Program-made: the position numbers and the translations under genes
Source of the DNA: Cognatitamlana onchidii
Lineage (GTDB): Bacteria; Bacteroidota; Bacteroidia; Flavobacteriales; Flavobacteriaceae
Assembly (NCBI RefSeq): GCF_004804355.1
Contig: NZ_SRWZ01000004.1
Coordinates: 62,001 to 126,000 of the forward strand
Direction of reading: 5' to 3'
Length of the DNA stretch: 64,000 nt
In this document: piece by piece, positions 48,066-56,782 of the stretch
Numbering within the stretch: position 1 is the first letter of the stretch
Layout: every line of letters starts with the position of its first letter
The notes under the pieces: model-generated
The model's input: the letters and a program-made list of their open reading frames with translations, nothing else
Database searches by the model: none
Told to the model about the DNA's origin: nothing

Positions 48066-49187
48066 ATGAATAAAACAGTAAAAATTATTTTGGTCATAGT
48101 GGTAATTATACTGCTAGCATTTGTGTTAAAGTACTTTAAGGACGCGAATTCTAAAGATATCGTTGACTACAAAAATGAAGAGCCTTTTTATACCTCAATA
48201 AATACTAAAGCCGTAGCAACAGGTAAGCTAATTCCAGATGAAGAAATTGAGCTCAAGCCTCAAATAACTGGTATTGTAGATCAGATTTTGGTTGAGGAAG
48301 GCGATGTTGTAGAAAAAGGAGATCTTATTGCTGTAATTAGAGTGGTGCCTAACGAACAAAGCTTGATGAGTGCAAAGAGCCGAATTGCTACCACGAAACT
48401 GTCTTTTGAAAATGCGAAAACGCTTTATGACAGAAATAAAGCTTTGTTTGAGAAAGGCGTTATTTCAAAACAAGATTTTGAAAACAGTGAACTTTCATAT
48501 TTTCAGTCAAAGGAAAATTTGGTACAAGCGCAGAATGACTACCAGATAATTAACAAAGGGTCTATATCAGGAGGAAGTTCGGCAAACACCAATATAATTG
48601 CTCAAATTTCTGGTACTGTTTTAGAGATTCCAGTTCGTGAGGGAGATCAAGTAATACAAAGTAATAATTTTAATGCAGGAACCACCATTGCTACTATTGC
48701 TAATATGAGTTTCATGATTTTTGAGGGTAAGTTAGATGAGGCAGAAGTTGGTAAAGTTGAAGAAGGTAAAGACATAAAGGTTATTCTAGGGGCTATTCAA
48801 AATAGAGAATTCCCTGCTACGCTAACGTTTGTTGCTCCCAAAGGGGTTGAAGAAAATGGCGCGGTACAGTTTACTATTAAAGCCGATGTAAAAATTGATT
48901 CGTTAAAAAATATAAGAGCAGGATACAGTGCTAATGCTGAGATTGATATTGAAGGGAAAGACAGTGTTTTGGCAATTAGAGAAGCCTTGCTTCAATATAA
49001 TAGAATTACTGAAAAGCCATTTGTTGAGGTGCTTAATGATAATAATAAGTATAAGAAAAAAGATGTCGAATTAGGGCTTTCTGATGGGATTAATGTTGAA
49101 ATTGTTGGAGGTATAGAGAAAGGCGATAAGATTAAAGTATGGAATAAAGCATCAAAAGATAATGAAGATGATAAGGATGAAGATTAA
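48066..49187 (+). CDS. Periplasmic adaptor (membrane-fusion) protein, HlyD/MacA type
   Basis: This 373-residue adaptor links the permeases to the outer-membrane channel. It has an N-terminal anchor (about 6-24), then a lipoyl half-motif around PQITGIVDQILVEEGDVVEKGDLI. A helical hairpin (about 100-165) and the second lipoyl half (AQISGTVLEIPVREGDQV) follow, then beta-barrel and membrane-proximal domains. The C-terminal tail is Asp/Glu/Lys-rich. The end of the gene overlaps the start of the TolC-like gene. Confidence 0.92.
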   Translation: MNKTVKIILVIVVIILLAFVLKYFKDANSKDIVDYKNEEPFYTSINTKAVATGKLIPDEEIELKPQITGIVDQILVEEGDVVEKGDLIAVIRVVPNEQSLMSAKSRIATTKLSFENAKTLYDRNKALFEKGVISKQDFENSELSYFQSKENLVQAQNDYQIINKGSISGGSSANTNIIAQISGTVLEIPVREGDQVIQSNNFNAGTTIATIANMSFMIFEGKLDEAEVGKVEEGKDIKVILGAIQNREFPATLTFVAPKGVEENGAVQFTIKADVKIDSLKNIRAGYSANAEIDIEGKDSVLAIREALLQYNRITEKPFVEVLNDNNKYKKKDVELGLSDGINVEIVGGIEKGDKIKVWNKASKDNEDDKDED

Positions 49188-50553
49188 AATAATAGGCATA
49201 CTGTGTTTCTTACTAAGTGCCTTAAGTCTTGCGGCTCAAGAAGCAAAAATATGGTCTTTAAAAGATTGTATAGATTACACGCTAGAGAACAATATTAGAG
49301 TAAAACAAACCGAACTAGATTTAAAAACGGCCGATGAGGACTTGGTTACCGCTAAAGGTAATTTTTTACCTGACCTCTCAGGGTCGGCAACTCAAAACTT
49401 TAATTTTGGATCGTTTATAGATCAAGATCAACGTCGTATTTCTACAGATGCTCGTGGTAATACTTTTGGACTAAATACCGGGATGATTTTGTTTAATGGT
49501 TTTCAAAATATTAGTGTTTACAAACAGGCCAAGTTAGGCATTGAATCAAGTAAACTTCAATTGGCTATCTTAAAAGACAACATATCCTTAAATGTAGTAA
49601 ATCAATATTTGAGTGTACTTTTAAGTAAGGAAAATTTGAAGGTGGCTCATGATCAAATTGATGTGACACAAAAGCGTTTAGACCAAGTTAAAGAGTTAGT
49701 AGATTCAGGGGTTAGGCCTAAAGCAGATTTATTTGATACCCAGGCTCAGTTAGCAAGTGACCAAGAGCGTCTTACCAATGTTCAAAATAATTTAGATTTA
49801 GCGCTACTAAGCTTAGCACAGTTAATGCAAATATCCCATAGAGGATTTGATGTTCAAGACATGCTAATGCAGCTTCCCGCTGTTTTATTGGAAAATAAAA
49901 GTACAGATGATATTTTTGAATTTGCTTTGGGAAGCAGGCCCGAAATAAAACAAGCTGAATTAAGAATTCAAGACTCTGAATTAGGAATTGATATTGCAAA
50001 AAGTAATTACTTTCCAACACTGAGTTTTGGAGCAGGAATGTTTACATCGTACCAGCATCAGCAGGGAATGAGAGATGAGAGACCAATTATTGACCCTGAT
50101 AACCCTCCAAATATCATTTTTATTCCTAACGGGTTTGGAAAACAACTTAATGACAACCTAGGTTATAACTTTGGATTTAATTTAAGGATTCCTATTTTTA
50201 ATAGAATGCAAACCAAAGCTAATGTAAACAGAGCAAAAATTAATAATGAAAGAATTGCGTTCGCTTTGGAGCAAGAGAAACAAGATTTAAGAACTAATAT
50301 TGAGCAAGCCTATGCAGATGCCAAGGCAGCATTCAATCAATTTGAATCATCAAAGCTATCTTTAGAAGCTCAGAAAGAATCGTTTAAAAATGCTCAAGAA
50401 AGCTATGACCTTGGAGTTATGAACGCCTTTGAGTTTGAGCAAGTACGCAATAGATTGATAAATGCAGAAGCCAATCTTATCAATGCTAAATATAATTTTG
50501 TGTTTAAGACAAAAGTTTTAGACTTTTACCTAGGAAAACCTCTAACCAATTAA
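49177..50553 (+). CDS. TolC-family outer-membrane efflux protein
   Basis: This outer-membrane channel for the preceding efflux system has a signal peptide (ending ALSLAAQ) and two OEP repeats of helices and strands (about 25-225 and 240-455). Phrases such as WSLKDCIDYTLENNIRVKQ and FNLRIPIFNRMQTKANV are typical. I choose ATG 49177 (458 residues) over an in-frame ATG at 49162, because it directly follows an AAGG sequence and starts straight into the signal peptide. It overlaps the adaptor gene by 11 bp. tsaB starts 1 bp after its stop. Confidence 0.9.
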   Translation: MKIKIIGILCFLLSALSLAAQEAKIWSLKDCIDYTLENNIRVKQTELDLKTADEDLVTAKGNFLPDLSGSATQNFNFGSFIDQDQRRISTDARGNTFGLNTGMILFNGFQNISVYKQAKLGIESSKLQLAILKDNISLNVVNQYLSVLLSKENLKVAHDQIDVTQKRLDQVKELVDSGVRPKADLFDTQAQLASDQERLTNVQNNLDLALLSLAQLMQISHRGFDVQDMLMQLPAVLLENKSTDDIFEFALGSRPEIKQAELRIQDSELGIDIAKSNYFPTLSFGAGMFTSYQHQQGMRDERPIIDPDNPPNIIFIPNGFGKQLNDNLGYNFGFNLRIPIFNRMQTKANVNRAKINNERIAFALEQEKQDLRTNIEQAYADAKAAFNQFESSKLSLEAQKESFKNAQESYDLGVMNAFEFEQVRNRLINAEANLINAKYNFVFKTKVLDFYLGKPLTN

Positions 50554-50554
50554 T

Positions 50555-51232
50555 TTGAGTACGTATATTTTAAACATAGAAACAGCCACTACAAACTGTT
50601 CTGTTTCGCTGGCCAAAGATGGTAAAACCATTGTTTTAAAAGAAGATAATGACCAAGGTTATTCGCATGCCGAAAGGCTACATGTTTATATAGATGCTGT
50701 TCTTAAAGAAGCCAATATCAGCTCTACTAAATTAAGTGCCATTGCCGTTAGTAAAGGCCCTGGATCTTATACGGGGTTGCGCATTGGTGTTTCAGCAGCA
50801 AAAGGTCTTTGCTTTGCATTAAATAAGCCCTTGTTGTCAGTGTCTACCTTAGAAGCTCTGGCTTGCCAAGTAGATATTAGCGATGGGGTTATTGTGCCTA
50901 TGCTAGATGCTCGGCGAATGGAAGTGTATTCTGCAGTTTTTGATTCAAACATTAATCAAATAAGAGCGACTCAAGCACAAATTTTGGAAGGGGCATCGTT
51001 TACCGATTATCTTGAAAAAGGAAAAGTTTATTTTGTGGGGAATGGGGTAGAAAAAACGAAAGGCATAATTATACACGAAAACGCTGTTTTTATGGACGAC
51101 AGGCTCCCTTCCGCAAATGAAATGGGTGCGTTGTCATATCGTAAATATAAAATAAGCGACACCGAAGATGTCGCTTATTTTGAGCCATATTATTTAAAAG
51201 ATTTTGTGGCTTTAAAGCCTAAAAAATCTTAA
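50555..51232 (+). CDS. tsaB: tRNA threonylcarbamoyladenosine biosynthesis protein TsaB
   Basis: TsaB is the TsaD partner in making the t6A modification next to the anticodon of ANN-decoding tRNAs. The 225-residue protein has the actin-like ATPase fold of the family, with the N-terminal ILNIETATTNCSVSL, the GPGSYTGLRIGVS loop and an MLDARRMEVYSA segment. The start is TTG, 1 bp after the TolC-like stop; no ATG gives the full N-terminus. Its stop overlaps the stop of the converging mscS gene within the palindrome CTTAAG. A strong hairpin lies inside its last 30 codons. Confidence 0.94.
   Translation: MSTYILNIETATTNCSVSLAKDGKTIVLKEDNDQGYSHAERLHVYIDAVLKEANISSTKLSAIAVSKGPGSYTGLRIGVSAAKGLCFALNKPLLSVSTLEALACQVDISDGVIVPMLDARRMEVYSAVFDSNINQIRATQAQILEGASFTDYLEKGKVYFVGNGVEKTKGIIIHENAVFMDDRLPSANEMGALSYRKYKISDTEDVAYFEPYYLKDFVALKPKKS
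51149..51181. terminator. Hairpin within the tsaB 3' end, probable terminator for mscS
   Basis: A perfect 13-bp inverted repeat (AAAATAAGCGACA / TGTCGCTTATTTT) with a 7-base loop. Read on the - strand it follows the mscS stop codon by 48 bp and ends in a U-rich tail. On the + strand it lies inside tsaB, about 50 bp before the stop. Confidence 0.7.
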
Positions 51233-52044
51233 GCTTCTTTATGAATTTCAACTTGATGTGGGTAAGGAATTTCAATTCCAGCTTTATCAAGTGCTTCTTT
51301 TACGTTTTCTGTAATACCAAAATACACATCCCAGTAATCATCGGCTGTACTCCATGGTCTTACAGCAAAGTTTACAGAACTATCTGCTAATTCTAACACA
51401 TTTATAGATGGTGCTGGATCTTTTAGTACTTTGGGGTGCGAAGTTAATACATCCATTAAAACATCTTTTGTTTGCTTAATATCTGCATCATAGCTAACAC
51501 CAATAACAAGATCTACCCTTCTAGTGCCTTCAACCGTATAGTTGATAATGTTTCCATTAGATAAGGATCCGTTCGGAATAATAATTTCTCTGTTTGAAAG
51601 CCCTGTTAATTTCGTTGTAAAGATTTCAATTTCTTTTACCACGCCTATTTCGCCTTGAGCTTCAATTAAATCACCTATTTTAAAAGGCTTGAATATCATG
51701 ATTAAAACACCTCCGGCAAAATTACCTAAAGAGCCTTGTAAAGCTAAACCAATCGCCAAACCTGCTGCAGCGATAACAGCTGCAAAAGATGTGGTTTCAA
51801 CACCAATAGTGCCTAAAACTACTATAATAAGGACTATTTTAAGTGACCAACCTAAAAGGTTCAATAAAAACTTTTGAAGACTCTCTTCATAGTTTCCTTT
51901 TGCCATTACAACTTTTGCGCCTTTTAAAAGTTTTTTAATAATCCATCCACCAATTATCCATATCAGGATGGCTCCAATGAGCTTAAGCCCATAGGTAGTG
52001 GCTAAATCAAGCCATTTTTCTGTGTCAATACTTTCTAAATTCAT
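51229..52044 (-). CDS. Small-conductance mechanosensitive channel, MscS family
   Basis: This 271-residue membrane channel of the minimal MscS type opens under membrane tension to release solutes on hypo-osmotic shock. It has three transmembrane helices (about 15-35, 60-85 and 87-115) with the pore-lining Gly/Ala-rich AAAGLAIGLALQGSLGNFAGG. The beta domain (SNREIIIPNGSLSNGNIINY) and alpha-beta C-terminal domain follow. Length is close to E. coli MscS. It converges on tsaB with overlapping stop codons. Confidence 0.95.
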   Translation of the reverse strand: MNLESIDTEKWLDLATTYGLKLIGAILIWIIGGWIIKKLLKGAKVVMAKGNYEESLQKFLLNLLGWSLKIVLIIVVLGTIGVETTSFAAVIAAAGLAIGLALQGSLGNFAGGVLIMIFKPFKIGDLIEAQGEIGVVKEIEIFTTKLTGLSNREIIIPNGSLSNGNIINYTVEGTRRVDLVIGVSYDADIKQTKDVLMDVLTSHPKVLKDPAPSINVLELADSSVNFAVRPWSTADDYWDVYFGITENVKEALDKAGIEIPYPHQVEIHKEA

Positions 52045-52068
52045 ATTTTTTGAGATTAATTAATCCTA

Positions 52069-52076
52069 CAAAATTA
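52069..52076 (-). promoter_or_regulatory. Candidate -7 box for mscS
   Basis: Reads TAATTTTG on the - strand, an exact TAnnTTTG match 25 bp before the mscS start. A TTG lies about 23 bp further upstream (52100-52102). Confidence 0.5.
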
Positions 52077-52125
52077 AAACTATTTATACAGTTCTGTTCC
52101 AACCAAACGAAAAAAAGATTAATTT

Positions 52126-52479
52126 TTAAAAAAGTAAACTAATTAAAGCCAAAACGGCAGGAATAGATTGTATATAAAATAGCTTTATTTGTCTTGTGGA
52201 GTAGGACCCATAAATCCCAGCTACGGTCACACAAACTAAAAAAAAAGTGATGGTTTTTATATCATTGAAGACAAGAGCAAATAGGAGTCCAGCACTTAAA
52301 AAACCATTATATAACCCTTGATTTGCAGCTAATGTTTTGGTGTCGTTGGCAAATTCTTTCGATTTTAAATTAAATGTTTTTATACCCTTGGGTGTTGTCC
52401 ATAAAAACATTTCTAACACCATAAAGTAAAGATGTTCGACTGCAACAACAACAATTAAAATAGTTGATAATAAGTTCAT
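52126..52479 (-). CDS. DUF1304 membrane protein
   Basis: This 117-residue membrane protein has four predicted helices. The DUF1304 pattern is visible: [14 protein letters not shown] in helix 1, an [13 protein letters not shown] stretch before helix 2, and a [24 protein letters not shown] end. The function of the family is unknown. It overlaps the DUF255 gene upstream by 4 bp, so the two are translationally coupled. Confidence 0.88.
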   Translation of the reverse strand: MNLLSTILIVVVAVEHLYFMVLEMFLWTTPKGIKTFNLKSKEFANDTKTLAANQGLYNGFLSAGLLFALVFNDIKTITFFLVCVTVAGIYGSYSTRQIKLFYIQSIPAVLALISLLF

Positions 52480-54581
52480 TTTTTTAACAATTTAACGGCT
52501 TCGTCTACTTCATTAATAGGGAGTTTACAGGCTTTGTTAACACAAACATAAATAAGGGTAGCATCTGGATTATATCTGTTTTTAAGTAGGGGCATATTGT
52601 TTTCAGAAATGCTTCCTGCGATAAGTTTGTTCGGGAAATAGGTTTTGTTTAACTTGGCAATCTTGGACCTTGCTTCTTGGCCAACTATTGCTACTTCAAA
52701 GTAAGGCCGGGTATAGTTAAGCATCAAATTAAACCAGTTAGAATAACTCGACGGGTATTCCAGCATTTCAGGTTTAACATTATTAAGCATCGTAGTTGCC
52801 GTAGTTGCATAGTGTTCATTATCAAAATAATGAGCTAATTTGAAAAGACAATTAGCTATGATAGAATTACTAGCAGGAATAACATTATCTTGATATTCTA
52901 TGCCTCTTGATACCAGCGATTTATCTTCGTTAGAAGTAAAGTAAAACATACTGCTAGTCGCATCAAAAAAATGATCAAAAGTGTAATGCATTAAGCTATT
53001 TGCATGGTTTAACCATTTATCGTTTAATGTGTTTTCATATAGGGCTATAAAAGCATCCATGGTGGTGGCATAATCCTCTAAATAGCCGTTAATTTTACTT
53101 GAGCCATTTTTGTAAGTGTGATTTAGGCCACCATCTTCTCTGAGTTGCGAGTTAATAAGAAATTCTGCATTTTTTTTGGCTGCAACCAAATAGTCAGGGT
53201 TTTGTATAACTCGATAAGCGTCAATGTAACCCTTAAGCATTATAGCATTCCATGACGTTATGGTTTTATCATCTAATCTTGGTTTCGACCTGTTATTTCT
53301 GTTTTCATTTAAAATGGTTTTCCAAGCATTAACTTTAGCATGTAATTTGGACTTTGTTATATTGAATTTTTTTATGATCGTTTCGTCATCATCTTTTCGT
53401 ATCAGGACGTATTTTTTATTTTCCCAAAGGCCGTAGTTGTTTATATTGTAATACGTTGAGAATAACTCAAAATCATCTTTTAATAATGATTCAAGCTCGT
53501 CTTTCGTCCAAACGTAAAATGCGCCTTCTTCCAATTCGCCTTCACTCGTTTTACTATCGGCATCAAGAGATGAACTGAAAGCACCATTTTCTAAAGTCAT
53601 TTCTTTTTTTACATAATTTAAAGTTGATTCTATAATCTCTTTGTACAGATTGTTTTGTGAAATGAGATAGGCATCGGCATATAAACTAACTAATTGGCCG
53701 TTATCGTAAAGCATTTTTTCAAAATGAGGTATATGCCATTTAGCATCTACGGAGTATCTTGAAAATCCACCTCCCACTTGATCAAAAACCCCACCATATG
53801 CCATTTTTTTGAGGGTTGTATTTACGTATTCTTGTAAAGCTTGGTCGTTAGTTTGGTAGGCATAACGCAATAAAAAATGGTAATTGTTGGGCATCATAAA
53901 TTTTGGAACATGATTTAGGCCTCCAAAGGCATGATCAAAATTTTGAGACCAATTCTTTATGGCTTTGGCTACAAAGGCCAGGTCAAAATGAGGCGTCTCT
54001 GTATTTAGTTCAACAACATCAAGAGATTTTATGCCTTGCTCCAGTTTATCAGCATAGTCATAAAGTTTTTCAGGCTGATTCTCATAAAGTTCTGATATTT
54101 GTTTTAACGCACTTAGCCATTGATCTTTCTTAAAATAAGTGCCTCCCCAAACAGGCCTTCCATCGGGAAGTGCAATCACATTCATTGGCCAGCCACCACT
54201 TCCCGTCATAAGTTGGACCGCTCCCATGTAAACCCGGTCTACGTCAGGTCTTTCCTCTCTATCTACTTTTATATTAATAAAGTTTTTATTCATAACCTGA
54301 GCCACCAAACTATCTTCAAAGCTTTCGTGTTCCATAACATGGCACCAATGACATGCCGAATACCCTACACTTATAAGCAATAATTTTTTTTCTGATTTTG
54401 CCTTATCCAGAATAGCATCATTCCATGGGTTCCAGTTTACAGGGTTATGCGCATGTTGCAACAAATAAGGGCTCGTTTCATTAATGAGGTTGTTCGTGTA
54501 TTCGTATGTCATGGGTTCTGTATTTTGATCTTTACAGGCGACAATTAAAAGAACAAGAATAGAGGCTTTTAAATACTTCAT
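52476..54581 (-). CDS. Thioredoxin-like DUF255 lipoprotein (YyaL/SPATA20 type)
   Basis: This 701-residue protein has a lipoprotein signal (cysteine at 16, LLIVAC). An N-terminal thioredoxin-like DUF255 domain (about 28-190) carries CHWC at C77/C80 in [17 protein letters not shown] long alpha/alpha-barrel region of glycoside-hydrolase-like helices (about 200-690) follows. The family includes mammalian SPATA20 and Bacillus YyaL; its biochemical role is not established. The usual members are cytoplasmic, so the lipobox, if real, places this copy in the envelope. It is first of a two-gene unit with the DUF1304 gene. Confidence 0.88.
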   Translation of the reverse strand: MKYLKASILVLLIVACKDQNTEPMTYEYTNNLINETSPYLLQHAHNPVNWNPWNDAILDKAKSEKKLLLISVGYSACHWCHVMEHESFEDSLVAQVMNKNFINIKVDREERPDVDRVYMGAVQLMTGSGGWPMNVIALPDGRPVWGGTYFKKDQWLSALKQISELYENQPEKLYDYADKLEQGIKSLDVVELNTETPHFDLAFVAKAIKNWSQNFDHAFGGLNHVPKFMMPNNYHFLLRYAYQTNDQALQEYVNTTLKKMAYGGVFDQVGGGFSRYSVDAKWHIPHFEKMLYDNGQLVSLYADAYLISQNNLYKEIIESTLNYVKKEMTLENGAFSSSLDADSKTSEGELEEGAFYVWTKDELESLLKDDFELFSTYYNINNYGLWENKKYVLIRKDDDETIIKKFNITKSKLHAKVNAWKTILNENRNNRSKPRLDDKTITSWNAIMLKGYIDAYRVIQNPDYLVAAKKNAEFLINSQLREDGGLNHTYKNGSSKINGYLEDYATTMDAFIALYENTLNDKWLNHANSLMHYTFDHFFDATSSMFYFTSNEDKSLVSRGIEYQDNVIPASNSIIANCLFKLAHYFDNEHYATTATTMLNNVKPEMLEYPSSYSNWFNLMLNYTRPYFEVAIVGQEARSKIAKLNKTYFPNKLIAGSISENNMPLLKNRYNPDATLIYVCVNKACKLPINEVDEAVKLLKK

Positions 54582-54605
54582 GAGCTAAAGTTAGCGAATT
54601 TACAA

Positions 54606-54636
54606 ACAAAAAAAAGCGTCCTTAGTAAAGAACGCT
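54606..54636 (-). terminator. Intrinsic terminator for the NifU-like gene
   Basis: On the - strand, the stem AGCGTTCTT/AAGGACGCT (one G-T pair) has a TACT loop and is followed by a run of nine T. It lies 25 bp after the stop of the NifU-like gene. Confidence 0.8.
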
Positions 54637-54660
54637 ATTTGCTTTATTAAAGTGAAAGGT

Positions 54661-55563
54661 TTATCCGTTTATAGCTTCTACCATTTCAATTTTCCCTGGT
54701 AACATTTCTTTGAGCATATTCTCAATACCACTTTTAAGAGTATAAGTTGAAGAAGGGCATCCGCTGCATGCTCCCTGAAGCATAACACTTACGTTTTTTG
54801 TATTGGCATCATAGGAGATGAATTGAATATTACCACCGTCGCTAGCTACCGCAGGTTTTACATATTCTTCGAGGATATTGACAATTTCTTTTGAAATATC
54901 ATCTAAGGATTCAAAGTGATTGTCAAGTTGTTTAGTAGATGTTTTTAAAGTCTCTGCTGCTTCTGGTAAAACAACTTGTTTACCACTTTCAATATATTTC
55001 TTTATATACTCTCTTAACTCAATGGTAATGTCTTGCCACTCGGTAATATCATATTTTGTCACCGAAACGTAGTTTTCGTCAAAAAACACACTTTTTACAA
55101 AAGGGAAATGAAAAAGCTCTGTTGCTAAAGGAGATAATTTAGCTTCCTCAATAGAGGTAAATTCAAATAAGGCGGTAACAATTTTTTTGTTGGCCACAAA
55201 CTTCATAACAGCAGGGTTAGGCGTACTTTCTGCATAAACTGTAACAGGTACCTTTTTTACCGCAGCAGTAACTTCAACAACAATACCGCCATCATTTAAG
55301 TAGGCTTCGATTTGTTGCGCTACTTCATCTTGAACATCAGACCACTCAACAATATCATAACGTTCCACGGCAACAAAATTTCCAGAGATGTATACTTTTT
55401 TTACAAAAGGTAAATAAAATAATTGCTGCGCTAAAGGGGATGCTTTAGCTTCATCAATATTGTTAAATTCAAAACTTTGATGCTTGGTAATAAATTGATT
55501 GACCTCAAATTTTACAATGGCATTATTCGATGTCTCTTGCACAGAAACCTTGAAACTATTCAT
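54661..55563 (-). CDS. NifU/Nfu-family Fe-S carrier with duplicated N-terminal domain
   Basis: This 300-residue Fe-S cluster carrier has two copies of the Nfu N-terminal domain (about 1-95 and 105-195) and a C-terminal NifU domain (about 215-295). The copies share the patterns EAK-SPLA-LF--PFVK-V and YDI-EW-D. The cluster-binding CSGC is at C266 and C269 in GACSGCPSSTYTLKSG. The scaffold or carrier role is established for the CxxC domain; the N-terminal domain is thought to guide target binding. Most Nfu proteins have one such domain. It stands alone with its own promoter and terminator candidates. Confidence 0.92.
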   Translation of the reverse strand: MNSFKVSVQETSNNAIVKFEVNQFITKHQSFEFNNIDEAKASPLAQQLFYLPFVKKVYISGNFVAVERYDIVEWSDVQDEVAQQIEAYLNDGGIVVEVTAAVKKVPVTVYAESTPNPAVMKFVANKKIVTALFEFTSIEEAKLSPLATELFHFPFVKSVFFDENYVSVTKYDITEWQDITIELREYIKKYIESGKQVVLPEAAETLKTSTKQLDNHFESLDDISKEIVNILEEYVKPAVASDGGNIQFISYDANTKNVSVMLQGACSGCPSSTYTLKSGIENMLKEMLPGKIEMVEAING

Positions 55564-55574
55564 TTTAGCTATTT

Positions 55575-55608
55575 TTTGACAAAAATACTAAAGATAACTT
55601 TATATTTG
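55575..55608 (+). promoter_or_regulatory. Candidate promoter of the orphan PorP/SprF gene
   Basis: TTTG (55575-55578), 22 bp, then TATATTTG (55601-55608). The leader would be about 110 bases. A weaker box, TATATTTA, at 55691-55698 lies nearer the gene. Confidence 0.4.
55580..55587 (-). promoter_or_regulatory. Candidate -7 box for the NifU-like gene
   Basis: Reads TATTTTTG on the - strand, an exact -7 match 17 bp before the start codon. It overlaps the candidate divergent promoter on the other strand. No clear -33 element. Confidence 0.45.
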
Positions 55609-55723
55609 GGGCTCGCGGACTACTTAAATGGCGAAAACATATGGGTTTGACTATTTAGAGTGTTTATAATAAATAATTTGGTTACCCGTTTATATTTAGT
55701 TACCGCCTCATTTAACCAATTCT

Positions 55724-56734
55724 ATGAGATTTATAAAAATACTTATGTTTGCGATAGTGACTCTTGCTGGTCATGTTGTTACCTCTCAAGAAGGGTTGCC
55801 TATATATACGGATTATCTTACGGATAATTATTATTTAATTCACCCCTCTATGGCCGGGGTTGCCAATTGTGCAAAAATACGTTTAACAGGAAGGCAACAA
55901 TGGTTTGGGCAAGAGGATGCCCCAAGTTTGCAAACCTTAAGTGTAAATGGCAGAATCGGTGAATCTTCATCAGGTATTGGGGGTATTTTGTTCGCAGATA
56001 AAAACGGATACCATTCTCAAAAAGGAGCTTATTTTACTTATGCGCATCATATATTGTTTTCAAGGAGCGAGGTAGATTTGAATATGTTGTCGTTTGGTTT
56101 AAGTGCTGGGTTTATTCAATATCAGTTGGATGAGACAACATTTTTAAATGGATTGCCAGTTTCAGACCCTATTATTAGCGGTGTAGTGCAAAGTGAGACA
56201 AATTTTAATATTGATTTTGGTTTTTCTTATCATTATTTAGATTTTTATGCACACGGCACGATAAAAAATGTACTTAATAATTCTGGAATTAATAATGATA
56301 TTCAGGTAACCAATAACCTAAGACGATACTTGATTTCTGCAGGATATGTATTTAGTAAATTTGGAAGTACTTGGAGTTATGAGCCGTCCCTTATGTTTCA
56401 GTATAAAGAGGGAACCAAGGAGTCTTCTATTGATGTTAATGGGAAGGTATATAAACAAATGGATTTTGGTACTCTTTGGGCAGGACTTTCCTATAGGCAT
56501 AGTTTAGATGGAGCCGAATATTTAACTAATAACGGTACTATTAAGAGTCAAAATCTTCAGCAACTCTCCACAATACTAGGTACAAACTACAAGAACTTTA
56601 TGTTTGCCTATACGTATACACATCAAACAAATTCTGTGGTTTTTACCAATGGAGGATTTCACCAGTTAACTTTGGGATATAATTTTAGTTGTAGGCGCGA
56701 AAAATATGATTGTCAATGTCCCGCGGTTAACTAG
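55724..56734 (+). CDS. PorP/SprF family membrane protein (orphan)
   Basis: This 336-residue outer-membrane beta-barrel protein has a signal peptide (ending HVVTSQEG) and the family opening LPIYTDYLTDNYYLIHPSMAGVANCAKIRLTGRQQW. Repeated amphipathic strands run to the end. The C-terminus is unusual: after the final LGYNFSC strand it has CRREKYDCQCPAVN, giving four cysteines in the last 16 residues. Unlike the copy at 19.3 kb, no large repeat protein is adjacent, so any substrate is encoded elsewhere. Confidence 0.88.
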   Translation: MRFIKILMFAIVTLAGHVVTSQEGLPIYTDYLTDNYYLIHPSMAGVANCAKIRLTGRQQWFGQEDAPSLQTLSVNGRIGESSSGIGGILFADKNGYHSQKGAYFTYAHHILFSRSEVDLNMLSFGLSAGFIQYQLDETTFLNGLPVSDPIISGVVQSETNFNIDFGFSYHYLDFYAHGTIKNVLNNSGINNDIQVTNNLRRYLISAGYVFSKFGSTWSYEPSLMFQYKEGTKESSIDVNGKVYKQMDFGTLWAGLSYRHSLDGAEYLTNNGTIKSQNLQQLSTILGTNYKNFMFAYTYTHQTNSVVFTNGGFHQLTLGYNFSCRREKYDCQCPAVN

Positions 56735-56739
56735 AATAG

Positions 56740-56777
56740 AAAAAGACCGGCAAGCAAAGTATGATGCAAGTCTTTTT
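56740..56777. terminator. Possible bidirectional terminator
   Basis: AAAAAGAC (56740-56747) pairs with GTCTTTTT (56770-56777) across a 22-base loop. It lies between two converging genes. The long loop makes it a weak call. Confidence 0.4.
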
Positions 56778-56782
56778 TGGTT

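Noticed and set aside
55601-55760. Mobile element boundary near the strand switch at 55.6 kb
   Set aside because: No terminal repeats, target duplications or transposase-like frame; the region is an ordinary divergent intergenic gap.
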